A program made the translations under genes and the position numbers. A stretch of DNA of 64,000 bases from Leptotrichia sp. oral taxon 221 (GTDB taxonomy: Bacteria > Fusobacteriota > Fusobacteriia > Fusobacteriales > Leptotrichiaceae). Under the pieces are notes generated by a model. That model was not told the origin of the DNA and did not search any database. It saw only the letters and a program-made list of their open reading frames with translations. The stretch lies in contig NZ_CP072378.1 of assembly GCF_018128245.1 (NCBI RefSeq), positions 1,302,001-1,366,000 of the forward strand. The letters run 5' to 3'. This document shows, piece by piece, positions 24,950 through 34,305 of the stretch (position 1 is the stretch's first letter; each line of letters starts with the position of its first letter).

Positions 24950-25807
24950 TTATCCAATTTCTACAAATTTTCTTTTTCTTTTATCAAACATTACAGATTC
25001 ATTAATTCCAAATGATTTAGCATATTCCCCAGCTTCCTTTATTTTATATCCCACATGTTCTGGATAATGTGCGTCACTTGACAAAATAACTGGTATATCG
25101 TACTTTTTAACCATTTCCATAAAATCAGGATATGGAGTTATTTCTTTTATTGGATATCTATGCTCTGTTCCTGTATTTATATCGACAACCATATTATTTG
25201 CCTTCAATACTTTTGCTGTATTTTCCAAAATTTCTTGAACATCAGCTTTTTCAGGAATATTTTTAAATAATCTCAAATTAAACGGATGTCCTAAAATATC
25301 ATATTTCCCTGTATTTGCAATCAATTCTATTTCTTTTGCATAGTCTTTCCAAATTTCCTTCAACGGTTTATCATCAAAATGATGCTTCAATTTACTAAAA
25401 TCAAATCCCCAACCGTTTATAAAATGTACAGAAGTAATCAAATAATCCCATTCATAATTTGAAAGCAACTCTGCCACTTTCTCCTGATTTCTAAAATTAC
25501 AAACTTCTAGTCCCATTTTAACTGGATATCCTTTAGATTTTAACATATTTATAAAATCTCTATACTCATCTAACGTATGACAAAATTTAGTTTTTTGCTC
25601 AAGCCATTGTTTTTGAAACTCACCTATTTCCGAATCATCTAAAATTAATTCATCATAATACAAATCCTTAAATTCCTTAAATCCATGCGTATGCTCAGTT
25701 ATCCCAATCTCCTTTAATCCCATTTTTTTAGCCTGTTCGAAAAATAATTTTACCCACTCTTCATCATATTGTCCAAACTCAAAATGCATATGATAATCCA
25801 TCAACAT
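24950..25807 (-). CDS. PHP-domain histidinol-phosphatase family protein
   Basis: PHP-family phosphoesterases of this size (285 residues) are usually histidinol-phosphatases of the HisJ/HisK type, acting in histidine synthesis. The metal-binding motifs are visible: DYHMHFEFG at the N-terminus, GITEHTH near residue 37, LITSVHFINGWGF in the middle, ILGHPFNL near 170 and ILSSDAHYPEHVG near the C-terminus. No other histidine genes are nearby, so the substrate is inferred and a general phosphoesterase is possible. The ATG at 25807 follows AGGAGGAAAA. Confidence 0.83.
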   Translation of the reverse strand: MLMDYHMHFEFGQYDEEWVKLFFEQAKKMGLKEIGITEHTHGFKEFKDLYYDELILDDSEIGEFQKQWLEQKTKFCHTLDEYRDFINMLKSKGYPVKMGLEVCNFRNQEKVAELLSNYEWDYLITSVHFINGWGFDFSKLKHHFDDKPLKEIWKDYAKEIELIANTGKYDILGHPFNLRLFKNIPEKADVQEILENTAKVLKANNMVVDINTGTEHRYPIKEITPYPDFMEMVKKYDIPVILSSDAHYPEHVGYKIKEAGEYAKSFGINESVMFDKRKRKFVEIG

Positions 25808-25841
25808 ACCATTTTCCTCCTAATAATTATTCTATTTTTAA

Positions 25842-25892
25842 TAAAAAGAAGGCTATCCCTTTAAAAATCACTTTTCATTTTAAGATAGCCTT
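25842..25892 (-). terminator. Terminator of the exported-protein gene at 26 kb
   Basis: AAGGCTATC (25849-25857) and GATAGCCTT (25884-25892) form a perfect 9-bp stem. An inner TTAAAA/TTTTAA extends it. T-rich runs occur on both strands. Confidence 0.75.
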
Positions 25893-25898
25893 TTTCTT

Positions 25899-26480
25899 CT
25901 ATTTTTTTTCTTGAATTACTTTCCATTGATTATTTTCTTTTTTGAAATTAACAGTCGAAGTAGCCAAATTTATTTTAGGTGTTGTTTTTAAATAATTATA
26001 TTCTATTCTAATATATTCGTCTATATCTACATCTACTTCATCTTTATCTTTGTTAACTGTAGCATATTTGCTTGTGTTGTCTGTTAAATATTTATTCAAC
26101 GCATCTTCATCATATCCTTTTATTAAGAACACGATTTGTCCTGTATCTCCATTTTCTTTTACTTCATAAACGCTAACTTCAAATTGCTCAATTAACATAT
26201 TATTAACTTCATTCCATTGTTTTGCTAACTTTGGATCTTCAATTTTTTTTATATATTCATCTACATCTTTATTAACTGTTTGCAACATTTCTCTCGAACC
26301 AAAATTCGCAACTTCAGCCATTGCTTTTGCATATTCCGCTCCAGCATCTTTCAATGAACTAAATTTCTTAACTTCTACTTGTTGCGCAACTTTTTCCTCT
26401 GGTGTCATTTTTTTTGTCGCACCTTCTGCTATAACTGATAATTGTCCCAACACTAATATTGCTAGTAATAATTTTTTCAT
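25899..26480 (-). CDS. Exported protein of unknown function
   Basis: The 193-residue protein has a typical signal peptide (MKKLLLAILVLGQLSVIAEG) and no lipobox Cys. The mature part is a small alpha/beta domain with charged helices (EVNNMLIEQFEVSVYEVKEN) and a C-terminal pair of strands (INLATSTVNFKKENNQWKVI). This pattern resembles small exported NTF2-like or DUF-type proteins that end in a W-K-V strand, but I cannot assign one. It stands alone with its own promoter and terminator. Confidence 0.72.
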   Translation of the reverse strand: MKKLLLAILVLGQLSVIAEGATKKMTPEEKVAQQVEVKKFSSLKDAGAEYAKAMAEVANFGSREMLQTVNKDVDEYIKKIEDPKLAKQWNEVNNMLIEQFEVSVYEVKENGDTGQIVFLIKGYDEDALNKYLTDNTSKYATVNKDKDEVDVDIDEYIRIEYNYLKTTPKINLATSTVNFKKENNQWKVIQEKK

Positions 26481-26560
26481 CTTTCCTCCTTTATTTTTTC
26501 AAAAAACTTTTTACACTTTCTTTACCCCTAACTGACAAAACTAAGTCAAATATATTTCTT

Positions 26561-26590
26561 ATTATACCATAAAATACGACAATTATTCAA
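26561..26590 (-). promoter_or_regulatory. Promoter of the exported-protein gene at 26 kb
   Basis: TATAAT (26561-26566), preceded by TGG as an extended -10, lies 18 bp from TTGAAT (26585-26590). Confidence 0.6.
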
Positions 26591-26612
26591 ATTTATTTTT
26601 TTTGACTAAATT

Positions 26613-26659
26613 AAAAACGCCATTTTTCCTGTATTTAAAGATACAAAAGCTATGGCGTT
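26613..26659 (-). terminator. Terminator of the nitroreductase gene
   Basis: The arms AACGCCAT (26616-26623) and ATGGCGTT (26652-26659) form an 8-bp stem, with an inner TGTAT/ATACA. TTTTTAATTT follows on the minus strand. Confidence 0.8.
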
Positions 26660-26686
26660 ATTTAATAAAAATCTATTTATAATTTT

Positions 26687-27442
26687 TTATTCATTTGGAT
26701 TGTCTGTAAATTCAAATCCTTGTTTTTCTAAATGTTTTTTAGTTTCTAAATGTGATTGTCCGTAAATTCTATCAATCATTTCTTTATATGTTGGTAATTG
26801 AGAAGTACCGTCTTCTTCTCTCCATTTAATTGTTTCTTTTTCATGAATTTCTACACCTTCTTCAACTTTTTCACCATCATATTTATCAAAGAATGCAAAA
26901 GATTCAAAAGGAACTCTTGGTTTCAATGTTTTATGAGGATTTTCTCCTGGAACTCCTAATGTTGTCCCTAAAATAGGAAATACTCCTTGTGGTAATTCAA
27001 ATAAATCAATTAATGCTTGAGGATCTCTTCTTAATGCTCCAATAGTAGTTGCTCCATATCCTAATGACTCTGCAGCAGCTTGAATTGATGTCAACATTAT
27101 CCCTGCATCAATTGCTCCAACCAATATTCCATCAGCAGTGTGTGCAGCAACATTCGGTCTATTAATAGATTTCGAAGCATATTGTCCTCTGTGATAATCA
27201 ATTAAAATAGTTATAAACACATCTGAATTTGCAATATGTCCTTGCCCACCACATATTTCAGCAATTTTTTTTAATTTCTCTTTATCTCTAGTCACTATTA
27301 ATGAAATTTGTTGTCCATTTACAGAACTTGGCGCTCTTTGAGCTGTTCTCAATATCAACTCTAAATCTTCATCTTTAACTTTTTCTCCAGTAAAATTTCT
27401 TACTGATCTTCTATTTTGTAATTGTTCTATTACTTTATTCAT
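26687..27442 (-). CDS. Nitroreductase family NAD(P)H:FMN oxidoreductase
   Basis: This 251-residue flavoprotein belongs to the NfsA/FRP-like nitroreductases, which reduce nitro compounds, quinones or flavins with NADPH. FMN-binding features are QNRRSVRNFTGEKV at the N-terminus (RRSVR), QRAPSSVNGQQ near residue 35 and GYGATTIGALRRDPQ in the C-terminal half. The product is cytoplasmic. It has its own TTGACA-17-TAAAAT promoter with a palindrome filling the spacer, which suggests control by a redox or substrate-sensing repressor. The physiological substrate is unknown. Confidence 0.92.
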   Translation of the reverse strand: MNKVIEQLQNRRSVRNFTGEKVKDEDLELILRTAQRAPSSVNGQQISLIVTRDKEKLKKIAEICGGQGHIANSDVFITILIDYHRGQYASKSINRPNVAAHTADGILVGAIDAGIMLTSIQAAAESLGYGATTIGALRRDPQALIDLFELPQGVFPILGTTLGVPGENPHKTLKPRVPFESFAFFDKYDGEKVEEGVEIHEKETIKWREEDGTSQLPTYKEMIDRIYGQSHLETKKHLEKQGFEFTDNPNE

Positions 27443-27477
27443 ATTTTGACCTCCTACCTTTTTCTACTCTATAAATA

Positions 27478-27506
27478 ATTTTATCATACAACATTTGTAT
27501 TGTCAA
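27478..27506 (-). promoter_or_regulatory. Nitroreductase promoter
   Basis: A consensus TTGACA (27501-27506) lies 17 bp from TAAAAT (27478-27483). The transcript would begin about 30 bases before the ATG. Confidence 0.75.
27486..27500. promoter_or_regulatory. Candidate operator in the nitroreductase promoter spacer
   Basis: A perfect palindrome, ATACAA-CAT-TTGTAT, takes up 15 of the 17 bases between -35 and -10. Repressors of the MarR/OhrR kind bind sites of this size and form. No such regulator gene is in the window. Confidence 0.55.
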
Positions 27507-27516
27507 ATGTTATTTT

Positions 27517-27557
27517 AAAAAAAAGACTATTTCTAAATTATATTAGAAATAGCCTTT
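27517..27557 (-). terminator. Terminator of glgP
   Basis: On the minus strand GGCTATTTCTAA pairs with TTAGAAATAGTC (27525-27536 and 27543-27554 on the plus strand), with one G-U. Eight T follow. Confidence 0.8.
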
Positions 27558-27644
27558 CAAACAAATTTTTCTCAATATTAAAATCCATCAATTTAAGAAA
27601 AATTCCTTATTATTTAATTCTTTTTCATTTGTAGTTAACAAAAA

Positions 27645-30113
27645 TTAGTCTTCTATAAAATCAATAACTTCAGTTGGTTCGATATTCCAAATTTCTCTAG
27701 CATATTCCATGATTGTTCTATCAGAACTGAATTTACCAGCATTTGCAATATTAATTAATGCTTTTCTAGCCCAATCTCTTTTATTTTTATAAGCATTGTC
27801 AATTCTTGTTTGAGCTTCTCTGTATGAATCAAAATCTCTTAATAAGAAGTAAACATCTGGTCTAGATCCGTCAACTCCGTATAATAATGAAGTTTGTAAT
27901 TCTCTAAAGATACCTTTATGGTCGTCATCAAATGTTCCATCACCTAATTGATCTACAACTTTTTTCAATCCTTCTACTTTGTTGTAGTCATCAAAAGGAT
28001 TATATTGTCCATTTCTTTGGAATTCTTCAACTTCAGCTGCACTTAATCCGAAAATAAATTCGTTTTCTAATCCTGCTTCTTCAACGATTTCAACATTAGC
28101 TCCATCCATTGTTCCTAAAGTTAATGCTCCATTTAACATGAATTTCATATTACCTGTTCCTGAAGCTTCTTTACTTGCTGTTGAAATTTGTTCAGAGATA
28201 TCAGCTGCTGGGAATATTTTTTCAGCAAGAGATACTCTATAGTTTTCTAAGAATACAACTTTAATTTTTCCATTAATATCAGCATCGTTATTAATTCTTT
28301 CAGCAAGAGTATTGATTAATTTAATAATACTTTTAGCTCTTCTATAACCTGACGCTGCTTTTGCTCCAAAAATAAATGTTCTTGGTTCAATATCTAATAA
28401 TGGATTTTCTTTCAATCTATTATACAAGTCCATAATATGTAAAACATTTAATAATTGTCTTTTATATTCGTGTAATCTTTTTACTTGAATATCAAAAATT
28501 GAATGAGGATTTACTTCAATTCCTGTAGTTTCTTTAATGTAGTTTGCTAATCTTTCTTTATTGTGAAGTTTAATTTCATCAACTCTATTTAAAACATTTT
28601 CATCATCTAAATATTTTTCTAATTCTTTTAATTTGTATAAATCAGTAGTCCATCCGTCACCGATTAATTCTGTAATTAAACTAGATAATTCTGGGTTTGC
28701 TTTCAATAACCATCTTCTTTGAGTAATTCCATTTGTTTTGTTTAAGAATTTTTCTGGATATAAATCATACCAGTCTTTCAATTCAGAATTTTTCAAGATT
28801 TCAGTATGCAATGCAGCAACTCCATTTACTTTATGAGAACCTACAATTGCTAACCAAGCCATTCTTACTTGACTATTTCCAATGATTGACATATATTGAA
28901 TTTTTCCAAAATCTCCAGGATATTTTTGATGTAATTCTTCAACAAATCTTCTGTTAATTTCTTCAATAATTTGATAAATTCTTGGTAATAATGGTTGGAA
29001 TAAAGCGATATCCCATTTTTCCAATGCTTCTGATAAAATTGTATGGTTAGTATAAGCAAATACTTTTTTACAAATACTCCAAGCTTCATCCCATAATAAT
29101 TTTTCAGAATCCAAGAAAATTCTCATTAATTCAGGTATTGCAACTACTGGGTGAGTATCATTTAATTGAATTGCAACTTTTTCAGCAAATTTAGAGAAAT
29201 CATTTCCATAAGTTCCTTTATATCTTCTAACAATATCTTGTAATGATGCTGATGTAAAGAAGAATTGTTGTTTCAATCTTAATAATTTACCATCTTTTTC
29301 TGTATCATTTGGATATAATACTCTTGAAATATCTTGAGCTTCTACAGCTTTTGCTGATGCTTGTAAATAAGTTTGATCATTGAATAATTTTAAGTCAAAT
29401 CCTTCAGGAGATCTAGCTTCCCACAATCTCAATGTATTGATAGTATCATTTCCATATCCAACAACTGGAACATCATAAGCTACTGCTAACACATTTTCTG
29501 TATTTACTCTTTTGAAATATTCTTTTCCAACTTCATCTTTATGAACTTCGATTTGTCCACCAAATTTTACTTCGTATACTCTATCCATTCTTACAATAGA
29601 CCAAGGGTCACCATATCTAGTCCAATCATCAGGATATTCTACTTGGTATCCGTTTTCGATTTTTTGTTCAAACATTCCATATTTATATCTTAATCCATAT
29701 CCATGTCCTGGTAATTTACAAGTAGCCATTGAATCTAAGAAACATGCTGCTAATCTTCCTAATCCACCATTTCCTAATCCTGTATCGAATTCTTGATCTT
29801 CAACTTTGTTAATGTCAACACCTAATTCTTCCAATGTTTCTTTTACTGCTTCATTTATTTTCAAGTTGATTAAGTTATTTCCTAAATATCTACCCATTAA
29901 AAACTCAGCTGAGAAATAGTACGCTTGTTTAACTTGTTTTACTGCATAAGTTTTTTTAGTGTTATACCATTTTTCTACTATGTAATCCATAGCTGCTCTC
30001 GAAACTGCATAATACAATTCGTAATCATGAGCTTCTTCTAAAGTTTTTCCAAAATCCCTTCTTAGCTCTTTAACAATACTTGCCTTTAAATCAGCTTTGT
30101 TAATATTTTTCAT
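27645..30113 (-). CDS. glgP: Glycogen/starch/maltodextrin phosphorylase
   Basis: This pyridoxal-phosphate enzyme releases glucose-1-phosphate from alpha-1,4-glucans in the cytoplasm. The 822-residue length is normal for the family. Family regions include GNGGLGRLAACFLDS near residue 115, NGITQRRWL, FDIQVKRLHEYKRQLLN and the PLP-lysine segment EASGTGNMKFMLNGALTLGT. The ATG follows TAGGAGG. No glgA, glgB or glgC is nearby, so whether the substrate is stored glycogen or imported maltodextrin is open. It is a single-gene unit. Confidence 0.95.
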   Translation of the reverse strand: MKNINKADLKASIVKELRRDFGKTLEEAHDYELYYAVSRAAMDYIVEKWYNTKKTYAVKQVKQAYYFSAEFLMGRYLGNNLINLKINEAVKETLEELGVDINKVEDQEFDTGLGNGGLGRLAACFLDSMATCKLPGHGYGLRYKYGMFEQKIENGYQVEYPDDWTRYGDPWSIVRMDRVYEVKFGGQIEVHKDEVGKEYFKRVNTENVLAVAYDVPVVGYGNDTINTLRLWEARSPEGFDLKLFNDQTYLQASAKAVEAQDISRVLYPNDTEKDGKLLRLKQQFFFTSASLQDIVRRYKGTYGNDFSKFAEKVAIQLNDTHPVVAIPELMRIFLDSEKLLWDEAWSICKKVFAYTNHTILSEALEKWDIALFQPLLPRIYQIIEEINRRFVEELHQKYPGDFGKIQYMSIIGNSQVRMAWLAIVGSHKVNGVAALHTEILKNSELKDWYDLYPEKFLNKTNGITQRRWLLKANPELSSLITELIGDGWTTDLYKLKELEKYLDDENVLNRVDEIKLHNKERLANYIKETTGIEVNPHSIFDIQVKRLHEYKRQLLNVLHIMDLYNRLKENPLLDIEPRTFIFGAKAASGYRRAKSIIKLINTLAERINNDADINGKIKVVFLENYRVSLAEKIFPAADISEQISTASKEASGTGNMKFMLNGALTLGTMDGANVEIVEEAGLENEFIFGLSAAEVEEFQRNGQYNPFDDYNKVEGLKKVVDQLGDGTFDDDHKGIFRELQTSLLYGVDGSRPDVYFLLRDFDSYREAQTRIDNAYKNKRDWARKALINIANAGKFSSDRTIMEYAREIWNIEPTEVIDFIED

Positions 30114-30578
30114 TTTTCCTCCTATAAAACTTTTATAATTGAACTTTTTGTTACACTACACATAAAGTTATTAATTAATATTATTTTTTATATCTAATTT
30201 ATCTTACTCACTATGGTTATTATACACATTTTTTTGAAAAATTTCTAGTTTTTTTTCAAATTTTGAGATTTTTTTTAAAATTATTTTATATTTTTTTTAA
30301 ATAATTACAAGGTTTATATAAATAATAAAAAAATATAGACCTATTTCAAAATATTATTTTTACTTTATTTTCTACATCTCTTTTTTTTAGTATTATACAT
30401 TTATACCTATAAACATAAAAAAATTTGTTAAATAGATTTTTTAGTTTAATTTCCAATCTATTCGAACAAGTTTCTTCATTTTTGATATTGAAATTAGTTA
30501 TAAAATACTTTCAATATAATCAAATTTGTATTAAAATATGATTTTTTATGCTAATTAAATTTTTTTATACATTTAAAA
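30114..30578. other. AT-rich gap between secA and glgP
   Basis: This 465-bp gap must hold the glgP promoter, in the part near 30114-30240. There TATAAT at about 30212 has no convincing -35. The secA-side terminator is at 30413-30473. Long T and A runs fill the rest. I see no gene or RNA element. Confidence 0.5.
30413..30473 (-). terminator. Terminator of the secA operon
   Basis: AATCTATT plus AACAA on one arm (30454-30473) pairs with TTGTT plus AATAGATT on the other (30421-30438), interrupted by a small bulge. A run of seven T follows on the minus strand. Confidence 0.7.
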
Positions 30579-33233
30579 TTATTTCTTCTTTTTATTTTTT
30601 CTTTCTAATTCTTTTCTTTCTCTTCTTGAAAGAGGTTTTACTGGTTCTTTTTCTTCAGTTCCATCTTCATCTGTGTAATCATATGAAATATTCGAAACTT
30701 CCTCATGTTCTAAATTACTTGTTTCTTCTTCAGGATTTTTGATCTTTAATTTCATAATGAATGAACTTGTTTCTCTTTTTATCGCATCAATCATTTCATT
30801 ATAAATATCAAATCCAACAATTTTATAGTCATGAATAGGATTTCTTTGACCATATGATCTCAATCTGATTCCTTCTCTCAATTCAGTTAAATCTTTAAGA
30901 TGTTGTCTCCATTTTGTATCTAATACTTCAAGCATAATGTATCTTTCAATATTTCTGAAAGTTTCTTCTCCAACGTAACTTTCTTTATTATCATATTCTC
31001 TAACTAAATCGTTGTAAACTGTTTCAATAATAGTTTCATTATCTTTATTCAATAAATCATCACTAATTTCATAATCAAAAATTTCATTTAACTTATCACC
31101 TAATAAGTTAGCATCTCTTTCACCTTCATTATTTCCTTTATAAGCATTGTTAACAGTATCTTCGATAGTTTCTCTCATCATATCTAAAATTAACTCTTTC
31201 AAGTTTTCATTTTTCAATATAGCATCCCTTTGAGCGTAAATAACTTCCCTTTGCATATTGTTAACATCATCATATTCAATCAAGCTCTTTCTTGAAGAAA
31301 AGTTTCTACTTTCAATTCTTTTTTGTGCATTTTCTACACCTTTTGTTATTTGTCTATGTCTAATTTCTTCATCTTCATCAATTTTCAACATTTTCATCAT
31401 GTTTTTTAGTTTATCTCCACCGAATAATCTCATCAAATCATCATCAAGTGACAAATAAAATTCTGAAACTCCAGGATCTCCTTGTCTTCCCGCACGTCCT
31501 CTTAACTGATTATCAATACGACGAGATTCGTGTCTTTCTGTACCCAAAATAAATAATCCACCAGCTTCAATAACTTTTTTCTTGTTTTCTTCACATTCTC
31601 TAACATATGTATTGTAAACATCATCATAACCGTCAGCACCTTTAGGAACTATTTTCGTAGCAAACGCTTCAGCATCTCCTCCTAATTTAATATCCGTTCC
31701 CCTACCAGCCATATTTGTTGCAATAGTAACTGTTTTGTATCTTCCTGCTTGTGCAATAATTTCCGCTTCTCTTTCGTGATGTTTTGCATTCAAGATTTCA
31801 TGAGGAATTCTAGCTTGTTTTAACAACGCTGAAACTTCTTCTGAATGTTGAATCGAAGCTGTACCAACTAGAACTGGCTGTCCTTTTGTATATAATTCTA
31901 CAATCTTTTTAGTAATTGCTTTATATTTAGCTTTTTGATTCATGTAAATTACATCTGGTAAATCAACTCTTGCTACTGGTTTATTCGTAGGAACAACAAT
32001 AACTTTTAAACTATAAATTTGTTTAAATTCTTCCTCCTCAGTTTTGGCTGTACCAGTCATTCCTGAAAGTTTATTATACATTCTAAAATAATTTTGTAAT
32101 GTAATAGTCGCTAATGTTTGGTTTTCTCCAGCAACTTCTAAATGTTCTTTTGCCTCAATCGCTTGGTGTAATCCATCAGAATATCTTCTACCTTCCATCA
32201 ATCTTCCAGTAAATTCATCTACGATAATAACTTCTCCATCAGCATTAATAATATAATCTCTATCAAGTTTAAACAACTCTTTCGCTTTCAATGCTTGTGT
32301 TAAAAAGTGAGTCAATTCAACATATTCAGGCGAATACAAATTATCTATTTTTAAGATTCTTTCTACATTTTTAATACCTTTATCTGTAATTGTTACTGTA
32401 TGAGATTTTTCATCTACTTCATAATCTTCCCAATCTTCATCAGGAATAACAGTATTCTTTTTATCTTTAATTTCCTCTGTTTTATAACTTCTTTTTAATT
32501 TTTTGGCAACATCTGCAAAAGTGTTATACCATTCCGTAGTTTCTTCAGCAGCACCAGAAATAATCAACGGCGTTCTAGCTTCATCAATTAAAATCGAGTC
32601 AATTTCATCGACTATTACATAATTGTGTCCTCTTTGCACTTTTTCACTCAAATCTCCAACCATGTTGTCTCTCAAATAATCAAATCCGAATTCATTGTTT
32701 GTACCATAAGTAATATCTGCATTATATGCGGCTTTTCTTTGCTCATTAGTTATATTCCCAACAACTACATCAGAAGTCAATCCTAAAAAGCTATATAACT
32801 CAGCCATTATATCTCTATCCCGTTTTGCCAAATAGTCATTAACTGTTACGACATGCACACCTTTTCCAGTCAACGCATTCAAGTAAATAGGAAGTGTCGC
32901 CATCAACGTTTTCCCTTCCCCAGTTTTCATTTCAGCAATACTTCCATTATGCAAAATCATACCACCTATCATTTGCACATCATAGTGTCTCATTCCCATT
33001 AATCTTTTAGAAGCCTCTCTCACTGTCGCAAACGCTTCAACTAAAATATCGTCTAATGTCTCTGATTTTTCCAATCTTTCTTTAAATTCCACAGTTTTAT
33101 GTTGTAGTTCTTCATCAGTTAATTTTTCAAATTCTGGTTCAATTGCATTTATTTTTTCCACAACTTTTCTCATTTTTTTTATTTCACGCTCATCAGCTGT
33201 TCCAAATACTTTTGTTACTATATTTTTTAACAT
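30579..33233 (-). CDS. secA: Preprotein translocase ATPase SecA
   Basis: SecA drives precursor proteins through SecYEG with ATP. The 884-residue protein has Walker [15 protein letters not shown] (near 100), [19 protein letters not shown] (Walker B and preprotein cross-link start), [38 protein letters not shown] and [11 protein letters not shown]. The C-terminus is a Lys/Glu-rich tail ending in KNKKKK, without the Cys-rich zinc motif that binds SecB in many species. It is preceded by a small exported-protein gene (64 bp) and a strong promoter. SecD and SecF are elsewhere in the window. Confidence 0.97.
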   Translation of the reverse strand: MLKNIVTKVFGTADEREIKKMRKVVEKINAIEPEFEKLTDEELQHKTVEFKERLEKSETLDDILVEAFATVREASKRLMGMRHYDVQMIGGMILHNGSIAEMKTGEGKTLMATLPIYLNALTGKGVHVVTVNDYLAKRDRDIMAELYSFLGLTSDVVVGNITNEQRKAAYNADITYGTNNEFGFDYLRDNMVGDLSEKVQRGHNYVIVDEIDSILIDEARTPLIISGAAEETTEWYNTFADVAKKLKRSYKTEEIKDKKNTVIPDEDWEDYEVDEKSHTVTITDKGIKNVERILKIDNLYSPEYVELTHFLTQALKAKELFKLDRDYIINADGEVIIVDEFTGRLMEGRRYSDGLHQAIEAKEHLEVAGENQTLATITLQNYFRMYNKLSGMTGTAKTEEEEFKQIYSLKVIVVPTNKPVARVDLPDVIYMNQKAKYKAITKKIVELYTKGQPVLVGTASIQHSEEVSALLKQARIPHEILNAKHHEREAEIIAQAGRYKTVTIATNMAGRGTDIKLGGDAEAFATKIVPKGADGYDDVYNTYVRECEENKKKVIEAGGLFILGTERHESRRIDNQLRGRAGRQGDPGVSEFYLSLDDDLMRLFGGDKLKNMMKMLKIDEDEEIRHRQITKGVENAQKRIESRNFSSRKSLIEYDDVNNMQREVIYAQRDAILKNENLKELILDMMRETIEDTVNNAYKGNNEGERDANLLGDKLNEIFDYEISDDLLNKDNETIIETVYNDLVREYDNKESYVGEETFRNIERYIMLEVLDTKWRQHLKDLTELREGIRLRSYGQRNPIHDYKIVGFDIYNEMIDAIKRETSSFIMKLKIKNPEEETSNLEHEEVSNISYDYTDEDGTEEKEPVKPLSRRERKELERKNKKKK

Positions 33234-33297
33234 TTAATCTACCTCTCCATAATTTTTTTGTTTTGTAATTTTTTATGTATTTCGTTCAGTAAAATTT

Positions 33298-33696
33298 CTA
33301 TTCTCTTATTCTTAAATTATTTTCCAATCCTTTTTTTATCTTAATATCCAATAAATTCACATTTTTTTGACGAATATTAAGAATATTTGAATAAAATTCT
33401 ATATTCTGTTCATTAAAAAAAATACTGAAAGGATTAAAAATTGTTTTCTTTTCCTGTTCTTTTTCTTTTTTCTTTTTAATTTTTTTTAGTTCTTCTGCAA
33501 GTGTTTTATTGCTCGAACTATCTCCCATTTTATTTATTTCATTAATTAGATGCTCGATATCTTGATGACTTAAATTATTTTCATTAACAAATGTGTTTAA
33601 TCTTTGGTTAAAACTCGATGTTCCAAGTAAACTTGAATAAGACATCATGAAAACAAAACACATCATAATCAATATAATTGTTTTTCTTTTTTTCAT
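33298..33696 (-). CDS. Small exported or membrane-anchored protein
   Basis: The 132-residue protein begins MKKRKTIILIMMCFVFMMSY, a signal peptide or anchor. The rest is hydrophilic, with a helical segment (HQDIEHLINEINKMGDSSSN) and a Lys-rich coiled stretch (LAEELKKIKKKKEKEQEKK). I do not recognise it. It lies 64 bp upstream of secA under the same promoter, which hints at an export or envelope role but proves nothing. The ribosome site is weak (GGAG about 14 bases before the ATG). Confidence 0.6.
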   Translation of the reverse strand: MKKRKTIILIMMCFVFMMSYSSLLGTSSFNQRLNTFVNENNLSHQDIEHLINEINKMGDSSSNKTLAEELKKIKKKKEKEQEKKTIFNPFSIFFNEQNIEFYSNILNIRQKNVNLLDIKIKKGLENNLRIRE

Positions 33697-33859
33697 TTAT
33701 TTCTTCATTTCTCCGTATAATAAATTTTTAATTTTTTGTCTAAACTAGTATTATTATTGTAAAAATTATCCTTTTGAGTTATTTTCGTTATTTTTTAACA
33801 AAATATCTCTTTAATACAACATTTATATTTTTACAATTATTTGTTAATTCATAAAATTT

Positions 33860-33888
33860 ATTATATCATTTTTTATACATTTTGTCTA
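33860..33888 (-). promoter_or_regulatory. Promoter of the secA operon
   Basis: TAGACA (33883-33888) and TATAAT (33860-33865) are 17 bp apart. A leader of about 160 bases precedes the small exported-protein gene. The gap 33697-34011 also carries the divergent tRNA promoter. Confidence 0.65.
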
Positions 33889-33971
33889 TTTTTAAAAAAG
33901 TATTAATATCCCCCATTTTTATTGATTTTCGCAAAAAATTTTTCAAAAAATAAAAAAAAATTAAAAAAAAG

Positions 33972-34000
33972 TTGACAAAACAATACATCTATGATATATT
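33972..34000 (+). promoter_or_regulatory. Promoter of tRNA-Cys
   Basis: A consensus TTGACA (33972-33977) lies 17 bp from TATATT (33995-34000). It ends 11 bases before the tRNA. Confidence 0.8.
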
Positions 34001-34011
34001 ATTTAAGTAAT

Positions 34012-34086
34012 GGCGACATGGTCGAGTGGCTTAGGCAGCGGTCTGCAAAACCGTTTACACCAGTTCGAATCTGGTTGTCGCCTCCA
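34012..34086 (+). tRNA. tRNA-Cys (anticodon GCA)
   Basis: All four arms fold. The acceptor is GGCGACA with TGTCGCC, the anticodon stem CGGT/ACCG holds the loop CTGCAAA (anticodon GCA), and the T arm is ACCAG-TTCGAAT-CTGGT. The discriminator is U, as expected for Cys, and CCA is encoded (34084-34086). It is a single-gene unit with its own promoter and terminator. Confidence 0.97.
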
Positions 34087-34101
34087 TATTAATTTTTAAG
34101 T

Positions 34102-34128
34102 AGTTACTTTTTGGAGTAGCTTTTTTTA
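34102..34128 (+). terminator. Terminator of tRNA-Cys
   Basis: AGTTACT (34102-34108) pairs with AGTAGCT (34115-34121), with one G-U, and seven T follow. Confidence 0.75.
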
Positions 34129-34228
34129 TTTATAAAAATAATTTCATAGAATCTTATTTTTTATTTTACACTTCTTTTAAATATTAATTCGAAAACTAAA
34201 AATTTATAGTTATAAAATTTTAAATTTA

Positions 34229-34237
34229 TGATATAAT
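34229..34237 (+). promoter_or_regulatory. Extended -10 promoter of the PLD-like lipoprotein gene
   Basis: TGATATAAT forms an extended -10 about 70 bases before the ATG. No good -35 is seen. Confidence 0.45.
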
Positions 34238-34305
34238 AAGTTTGGCAATAAAATATTTTGTCAAAAATATAAAATAATAATAAAACTAAAATAAGGGGAT
34301 ATTAT

